From: Chloroflexota bacterium
GTDB lineage: Bacteria > Chloroflexota > Anaerolineae > UBA1429
Direction: 5' to 3'
Length of the DNA stretch: 9,925 bases
Assembly: GCA_014360745.1 (NCBI GenBank)
Contig: JACIWY010000105.1
Location: 1-9,925 of the forward strand
Shown here piece after piece: positions 6,049-9,925 of the stretch. Position 1 is the first letter of the stretch, and each line of letters opens with the position of its first letter. The notes under the pieces are model-generated. The model was not told the DNA's origin. It saw nothing but the letters and a program-made list of their open reading frames with translations, and made no database searches. The translations under genes and the position numbers were made by a program.

Positions 6049-6797
6049 ATCGCCGGCGCGAGGATTGGCTGCTGGCGGCCGTTCTTTTGGCCATGGTGGC
6101 CGGTGCGGCGGCCGCCACTTGGCGCAGCGGCGTATGGCGCTATTTTGTCGATCGCCAACTCCTGGAGGCGTTGCTGGCCCGACTCGGCCCCTGGGGACCT
6201 GTGGGCATCGTCCTGGCCGAAATTGCCCAAGTGCTGGTGATCACCGTGCCCGGGCAGGTGATCGGCCTGGCAGCCGGATACTTGTATGGCGCCTTTTGGG
6301 GCACCGTCTATGTGATGATCGGATTAACGGCCGGCACCGCGCTGGCCATATGGATCGCTCGACGGCTGGGCAGGCCTGCAGTCGAGCGCTTGATCGGCCG
6401 GACGCTGTTGGAACGCCTGGATGCCTATGCGCAACGACATGGGCCTTTGGCCTTCTTGATCATCTTTTTGTTACCTTTTATGCCCGACGATTTGGCTTGT
6501 TATGCGGTAGGGCTCACCTCTTTGCGCATCGGCGAGCTGGTGCTGCTGGCCTTTCTGGGGCGCGCGCCGGGGGTGATTATCTCCACCTGGATCGGCGCTC
6601 GCGCAGCGACGTTGAGCTGGCGAGAGCTGTTGCTCATGGCCGCCATTGGGGTCACGCTCTCATTGCTCTTTGCGCGTTTTCGGCGACGGGTCGAGGGGAT
6701 GCTCTTTCGCTTGCTAGACGCGCTCAAGCCTCGCTGCTCGGGAGCTCGCTCTGTTTCAGAACGCACGCCAGAGCGTTCAAAAGATCGGGGATGTTAA
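6045..6797 (+). CDS. VTT-domain (TVP38/TMEM64, DedA-like) integral membrane protein
   Basis: This 250-residue inner-membrane protein belongs to the VTT/SNARE-associated superfamily, whose members include DedA-type proteins implicated in lipid scrambling and membrane homeostasis. A first membrane helix is at about 8-25. The VTT core begins with VPGQVIGLAAGYLYGAFWG (68-86) and the following helix GLTAGTALAIWIARRLG. It continues with LLPFMPDDLACYAVGLT (142-158), which matches the conserved re-entrant PxxPDD segment, and LGRAPGVIISTWIGA (171-185). A last helix lies at about 195-212, followed by a basic tail. Translation starts at GTG 6045, coupled to the GNAT gene. The last 24 residues or so (from 227) are encoded inside the 3' end of the convergent kinase gene and look unconserved, as if an older stop was lost. 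The family is clear; the transported molecule is unknown. Confidence 0.88.
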   Translation: MNRRREDWLLAAVLLAMVAGAAAATWRSGVWRYFVDRQLLEALLARLGPWGPVGIVLAEIAQVLVITVPGQVIGLAAGYLYGAFWGTVYVMIGLTAGTALAIWIARRLGRPAVERLIGRTLLERLDAYAQRHGPLAFLIIFLLPFMPDDLACYAVGLTSLRIGELVLLAFLGRAPGVIISTWIGARAATLSWRELLLMAAIGVTLSLLFARFRRRVEGMLFRLLDALKPRCSGARSVSERTPERSKDRGC

Positions 6798-8877
6798 AAG
6801 GTTTGGGCACATGCGACACCTGGGTGCGCTGCAAAAAGCTGCTCGTTTCCGGGCTCAGGGTATCGCCGGTGATAAAAACAAGGCGGCGACACATTTTGGG
6901 CGAACGCTTGAGCAGCCGATCGTACAACTCGCGGCCGTCGAGGCCGGGCATCTTGATATCGCTGATAATGAGGTCAAAAGAGGGGCTTTCGTCTTGAGTC
7001 AGGGCCTCCAAAGCTTCCTGGCCGTTAGAGGCCAAGACGATCTCGTGCCCTTCCTGGCGTAGGATGCGCTCCAGCAAACTAGCCACGTCGCGTTCGTCCT
7101 CGACGATCAATGTACGACGACCGCGCGGCAAATGGGGCTGCTGCGATTCGGCCTTGGTCGTAACGGGGCCTTCGGCTTTTACCAGGGGCAGGAATACTTT
7201 GAACGTGGTGCCATGTCCCTCTTCGCTCTCTACTTCGATCACGCCGTCGTGCTCACTGACGATGCCAAAGCAGATGCTCAGGCCAAGGCCCGTTCCTTTG
7301 CCTACTTCTTTGGTAGTGAAAAAGGGTTCGAACAGATGCTGGCGGACTTCTGCGGACAGGCCGGGGCCATCGTCGCTGATGTCGACGCGGATCCTCTCCC
7401 CTTCGCACGAAGAGACGATGGTCAATCGTCCCCCGCCGCGATGCTCGACCATGGCATCTTGAGCGTTGTTGATCAGGTTCAAGAACACCTGTTGCAACTG
7501 GTTGCCATCGGCCCAGGTAGTCAATTTTTGCTCGGCCAGGCGTACCTCCACCTCGATGTTCTCCACGCGGAGCTGGTAGAGGCGCAATTCGATGGTGCGA
7601 GACAAGATCTCGTTGACATCCACCAGGTGTCGCTCGGCCTTGTATTCACGGGCAAAGGTGAGCAGGTTTTGCACGATTTTGGCCGCGCGTTCAGCCTGGG
7701 CATAAATCTTGGCCACATCGCGTAGCACCTCGGGATCGAGGCCCTCGCTGGTCTGCAAGAGTTGGGCATAGCCCATAACCGCGGTCAAAGGGTTGTTCAA
7801 CTCGTGGGCCACGCCGGCGATGAGCTGGCCGACGGCCGAGAGCTTGGCCGACTGGATGAGCTGGGCCTGGGTCTCACGCAGATTGTCGAGGCTGCGTTGC
7901 AGATCGTGAACCAGGCGGGCGTTCTCCAGAGCTGCAGCGGCTTGGGCGGCGAGAGTGGTGATCAGCCGCTCGTCGCTGGCCGAAAAGGCATTGGGGCGGG
8001 CGGAGTCGATGCTCAGCGTGCCCAGCTTGCGATCGCCCATTTTGAGCGGGGCGACGAGCATGGAAGCGAAACGTCGCACCTCGCCCACGCGGATAAAACG
8101 CGGATCCTGTGAGACATCGGGCACATTCATCAACTCGCCGCGTTCCAGGGCGATGCCGGCCAGCCCTTCGCCGATGTGCATACGGCTGCGCCCGGAGCGA
8201 TCCGGCCGCACCTCCCCTACAAAAGAGAGCGCCCGAGGACGAAGCTCGCCGGTCTCTTCGTCGAGCAGGTGCAACACGCCGTTGTCGGCGTTGGTGATCG
8301 TGTCCACCGCTTGGCGCACGATGAGGTTGAGCAGGTTGTCGAGGTCCAACGTTGAGGAAAAGGCACGGCTAATCTCATAGAGCGTTTGGCTTTCTCGCAA
8401 CCGTTGTTCCATCTGCTGGTATAGGCTGGCGTTTTCGATGGCCAGGCCGATGGCCCGCCCCATCGTGCGCATGAAATCGCGGTCTAACTCTTGCAACGCT
8501 GTGGCACCGAGCCCCAACACAAGACAACCCACCGGCGCCGTGCGGGCCAGGAGCGGCAGCCCGACAAGGGCCTGGCCGACCTCGACGGCTTCTTCGATGG
8601 GCAAGATCGCCAACTCTCCGCGCAGGCATCGACGCCAGAAATCATCGGCCTCCTCTAGCTCGCGTAGATATGGTATAGAACGCTCGGGCCCGCGATGTAC
8701 GGCCAGGCGCGGCTGGCCCGCTTCGAACAGGTAAATAGCGGCTATCCAGGTCTCGTAGGCGCCGCAAATGATGGCCAGTGATTGCCGGAGGATTTGCTCG
8801 CCATCTTGTGCGGCGTTGGCAACGGCCATCAATTTGTCTAACATGCCAAGTTGGACGCTGATCTTGGTCTCTACCAC
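6724..8877 (-). CDS. Hybrid histidine kinase: GAF-GAF-HisKA-HATPase-receiver
   Basis: This 717-residue protein is a soluble sensor kinase with no membrane segment. The first GAF-like domain (about 12-152) is diverged and the second (about 163-320) is clear. The kinase has H-box HELNNP with phospho-acceptor H358, N-box NLINNAQDAM (467-476), G1 box SDDGPGLS (501-508), F-box FEPFF and G2 box GKGTGLGLS (526-534). After a linker comes a receiver with acidic pocket E593/D594, phospho-acceptor D640 in SDIKMPGLDG, T670 and K692 in PKP. No DNA-binding or HPt domain follows, so phosphate must pass to an unseen partner, or the receiver tunes the kinase. The start is GTG 8877: GAGGAG lies 6 bases before it, and it clears the upstream nuclease gene by 71 bases. 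The open frame continues to 9165 but that part lies over the nuclease coding region and is low-complexity. Its last 74 bases overlap the convergent VTT gene. Confidence 0.93.
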   Translation of the reverse strand: MVETKISVQLGMLDKLMAVANAAQDGEQILRQSLAIICGAYETWIAAIYLFEAGQPRLAVHRGPERSIPYLRELEEADDFWRRCLRGELAILPIEEAVEVGQALVGLPLLARTAPVGCLVLGLGATALQELDRDFMRTMGRAIGLAIENASLYQQMEQRLRESQTLYEISRAFSSTLDLDNLLNLIVRQAVDTITNADNGVLHLLDEETGELRPRALSFVGEVRPDRSGRSRMHIGEGLAGIALERGELMNVPDVSQDPRFIRVGEVRRFASMLVAPLKMGDRKLGTLSIDSARPNAFSASDERLITTLAAQAAAALENARLVHDLQRSLDNLRETQAQLIQSAKLSAVGQLIAGVAHELNNPLTAVMGYAQLLQTSEGLDPEVLRDVAKIYAQAERAAKIVQNLLTFAREYKAERHLVDVNEILSRTIELRLYQLRVENIEVEVRLAEQKLTTWADGNQLQQVFLNLINNAQDAMVEHRGGGRLTIVSSCEGERIRVDISDDGPGLSAEVRQHLFEPFFTTKEVGKGTGLGLSICFGIVSEHDGVIEVESEEGHGTTFKVFLPLVKAEGPVTTKAESQQPHLPRGRRTLIVEDERDVASLLERILRQEGHEIVLASNGQEALEALTQDESPSFDLIISDIKMPGLDGRELYDRLLKRSPKMCRRLVFITGDTLSPETSSFLQRTQVSHVPKPFNIPDLLNALACVLKQSELPSSEA

Positions 8878-8883
8878 TGGTAG

Positions 8884-8889
8884 CTCCTC
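8884..8889 (-). promoter_or_regulatory. Ribosome binding site deciding the kinase GTG start
   Basis: On the - strand GAGGAG is followed by CTACCA and GTG 8877. This is the only well-placed ribosome site near the point where the frame becomes GAF-like. It rejects the in-frame ATG 9165, which lies inside the nuclease gene. Confidence 0.75.
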
Positions 8890-8900
8890 ACCGATTACAC

Positions 8901-8949
8901 AGCCTGTCTCGCGGCCACTCGGTTCGGTTCGCGAAGGCAAAGGCAGGCT
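8901..8949. repeat. Nested inverted repeats in the nuclease-kinase gap
   Basis: AGCCTG (8901-8906) pairs with CAGGCT (8944-8949). Inside this, TCGCG (8909-8913) pairs with CGCGA (8930-8934), so the gap can fold into an outer stem with an internal stem-loop just before the kinase ribosome site. There is no T-tract on either side, so it does not look like a normal terminator. It may be chance in GC-rich DNA or an mRNA processing or attenuation structure. Confidence 0.35.
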
Positions 8950-9925
8950 TAATCCATCTCCAAACGTCGGGTCAATCGTGCCAGACGATGCTCCAGTTCG
9001 CGCCGGCGGGCGCGAGCGTCGTCGCCGGCGGTGTGTGCCTCCAAACGTTGTAGCGCTTGGATGACCATATCGCGTGCCTTTTCTAGGTCGTGCAGACGGT
9101 GTTCGTATTGTTTGGCCAGCTCGACATAAGGGTAGATCTCCCGCCCGCCAAGCTGTGCGCGCCAAATATCCATCGCCTCCTCATACCTGCCCAAGCGTTT
9201 GAGCAGGAAGGAAAGGGACCGGTGGGCCTCCTGGCCGGCTCGCCGGTAGGCGGCGATGGCTTCCTCGTGGTGGCCCAGGCTTTCGTACATGCGCCCTAAG
9301 GCCAAATCGTCGCAAAAGGGCCGCGCCCGTTCGGCCTGTGGGTTTGCCAGCAACGCCCCGGCCCTGGCCGTTAAAGTCACCATGGAGAGGAGATCGAGCA
9401 GGTTGTGATAAAAGATGCGCGCGATAGGGCGAGTTCGCCCCAGGCGGACATAATCTTGGTAGAGGGCGGGGATTAAATAACTGGGCACATCCTGCTCCTC
9501 GCGCTCGACGGCCAGCACTCCGGCTTCCAGGCTGGCCAGAGCGCAAGAGGGCAACATTCGTCGCCACAGCCGCCGCGAAAGGGGCAACAGGTCCAGATGG
9601 GGCTCGCCCGAGCAAGGCAGCGGCCGTCGGGCGAGCAGAAAGCGCGTCTGCAGGATGGGCCAGTCGAAGGTCCACCCATTGAAGCTCGCCAGGCCGTCGT
9701 GAGCGGCCAGCTCCTCGGCGACCAACTCGAGCAACGCCGATTCGGAATCATAGTCGGGCATAAAATATTGGCGTATACAAAACTCGCCCCCGACAAAAGA
9801 GCCTAGGCCAATGAGAAAGGCGTAAGTGCCCGCGCCACGCCCCAGCCCCGTCGTTTCGGCATCGAGGAAGAGCAAGCGCTCTGGATTAAGGGGGGGATCT
9901 TCCAAGCCTCTGACAAAGGGGGTCC
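8949..9925 (-). CDS. YprB/MrfB-type RNase H-fold exonuclease with TPR-like tail (5' end cut by window edge)
   Basis: Residues are numbered from the in-frame TTG at 9905. The protein opens with FLDAETTGLGRGAGTYAFLIG (13-33), the first exonuclease motif of the DEDDh type, with D15 and E17. SFNGWTFDWPIL (74-85) supplies D81. PHLDLLPLSRRLWR (102-115) is a family signature, and FYHNLLDLLSM (165-175) supplies H167 and D171. Paired helices follow (about 200-290: LGRMYESLGHHEEAIAAYRRAG and later units), resembling TPR repeats. This order matches B. subtilis YprB, now MrfB, the exonuclease of a mitomycin-damage repair pathway with helicase MrfA. The frame stays open from 9905 to the edge and reads TPFVRGLEDPPLNPER. 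Relatives, as I recall, have roughly 90 residues before the first motif, so TTG 9905 is probably internal and the gene runs off the window. The kinase gene follows 71 bases later on the same strand. Confidence 0.88.
   Translation of the reverse strand, partial: TPFVRGLEDPPLNPERLLFLDAETTGLGRGAGTYAFLIGLGSFVGGEFCIRQYFMPDYDSESALLELVAEELAAHDGLASFNGWTFDWPILQTRFLLARRPLPCSGEPHLDLLPLSRRLWRRMLPSCALASLEAGVLAVEREEQDVPSYLIPALYQDYVRLGRTRPIARIFYHNLLDLLSMVTLTARAGALLANPQAERARPFCDDLALGRMYESLGHHEEAIAAYRRAGQEAHRSLSFLLKRLGRYEEAMDIWRAQLGGREIYPYVELAKQYEHRLHDLEKARDMVIQALQRLEAHTAGDDARARRRELEHRLARLTRRLEMD

Noticed and set aside
5891..6997. A + strand frame of 368 residues over the GNAT, VTT and kinase genes
   Set aside because: It crosses three genes in a wrong frame, is rich in Arg, Gly and Ala, and has no recognisable domain.
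7064..8380. Several + strand open frames opposite the kinase gene
   Set aside because: They mirror the codon pattern of a clearly coding kinase on the other strand and show no domain of their own.
8878..8948. A -10 like TGTAAT just before the kinase ribosome site as its promoter
   Set aside because: No -35 match sits 16-18 bases upstream, and a start from it would fall within the ribosome site.
1..9925. CRISPR arrays, tRNA or rRNA genes, phage or toxin-antitoxin modules
   Set aside because: I saw no regularly spaced repeats, no tRNA-like cloverleaf ends, no rRNA-like stretches and no mobile-element proteins.

Overview
The window is an ordinary-looking, gene-dense piece of a bacterial chromosome, GC-rich with short intergenic gaps. 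I see no phage, insertion sequence, CRISPR array, rRNA or tRNA. The mix of genes (membrane FtsH, a GAF-GAF hybrid histidine kinase, a VTT membrane protein and a YprB/MrfB-type nuclease), frequent GTG starts and the protein wording suggest a Chloroflexota-like or similar free-living, possibly thermophilic bacterium. That placement is inference and rests on no marker gene.

Layout. Positions 56-2362 (+ strand) hold three metabolic genes: a fumarylacetoacetate-hydrolase (FAH) family enzyme, a small FMN nitroreductase and a DapA-family lyase/aldolase. The last two are tightly coupled, because the Shine-Dalgarno of one overlaps the stop of the other. The run ends at a perfect 14-bp inverted repeat (2375-2405), which separates it from the convergent FtsH gene. 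Positions 2413-5102 (- strand) hold a class I SAM methyltransferase followed by ftsH. Positions 5117-5167 hold two overlapping, face-to-face sigma-70-type promoters that serve the methyltransferase (-) and a GNAT acetyltransferase-like gene (+). The GNAT gene overlaps the start of a VTT/DedA-like membrane protein by a GTGA junction (5191-6797). The VTT gene runs 74 bp into the 3' end of a convergent hybrid histidine kinase (6724-8877, -). The right edge holds most of a YprB/MrfB-type RNase H-fold exonuclease with C-terminal TPR-like helices (8949 to the edge, -), cut off at its 5' end.

How the genes may work together. The left run looks like a small catabolic module: an aldolase/lyase and an FAH-type hydrolase acting on keto-acids, with a flavin reductase. 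The substrate cannot be read from sequence, and both the lyase and the FAH protein depart from textbook active sites. FtsH is membrane protein quality control. The kinase is a soluble two-GAF sensor with its own receiver domain and no visible partner. The nuclease is probably the exonuclease half of a helicase-nuclease repair pair whose helicase may lie just past the right edge. I found no convincing wholly new system. The best leads are the edited active sites in the left module, the overlapping divergent promoters, the convergent gene overlap and the MrfB-like nuclease.
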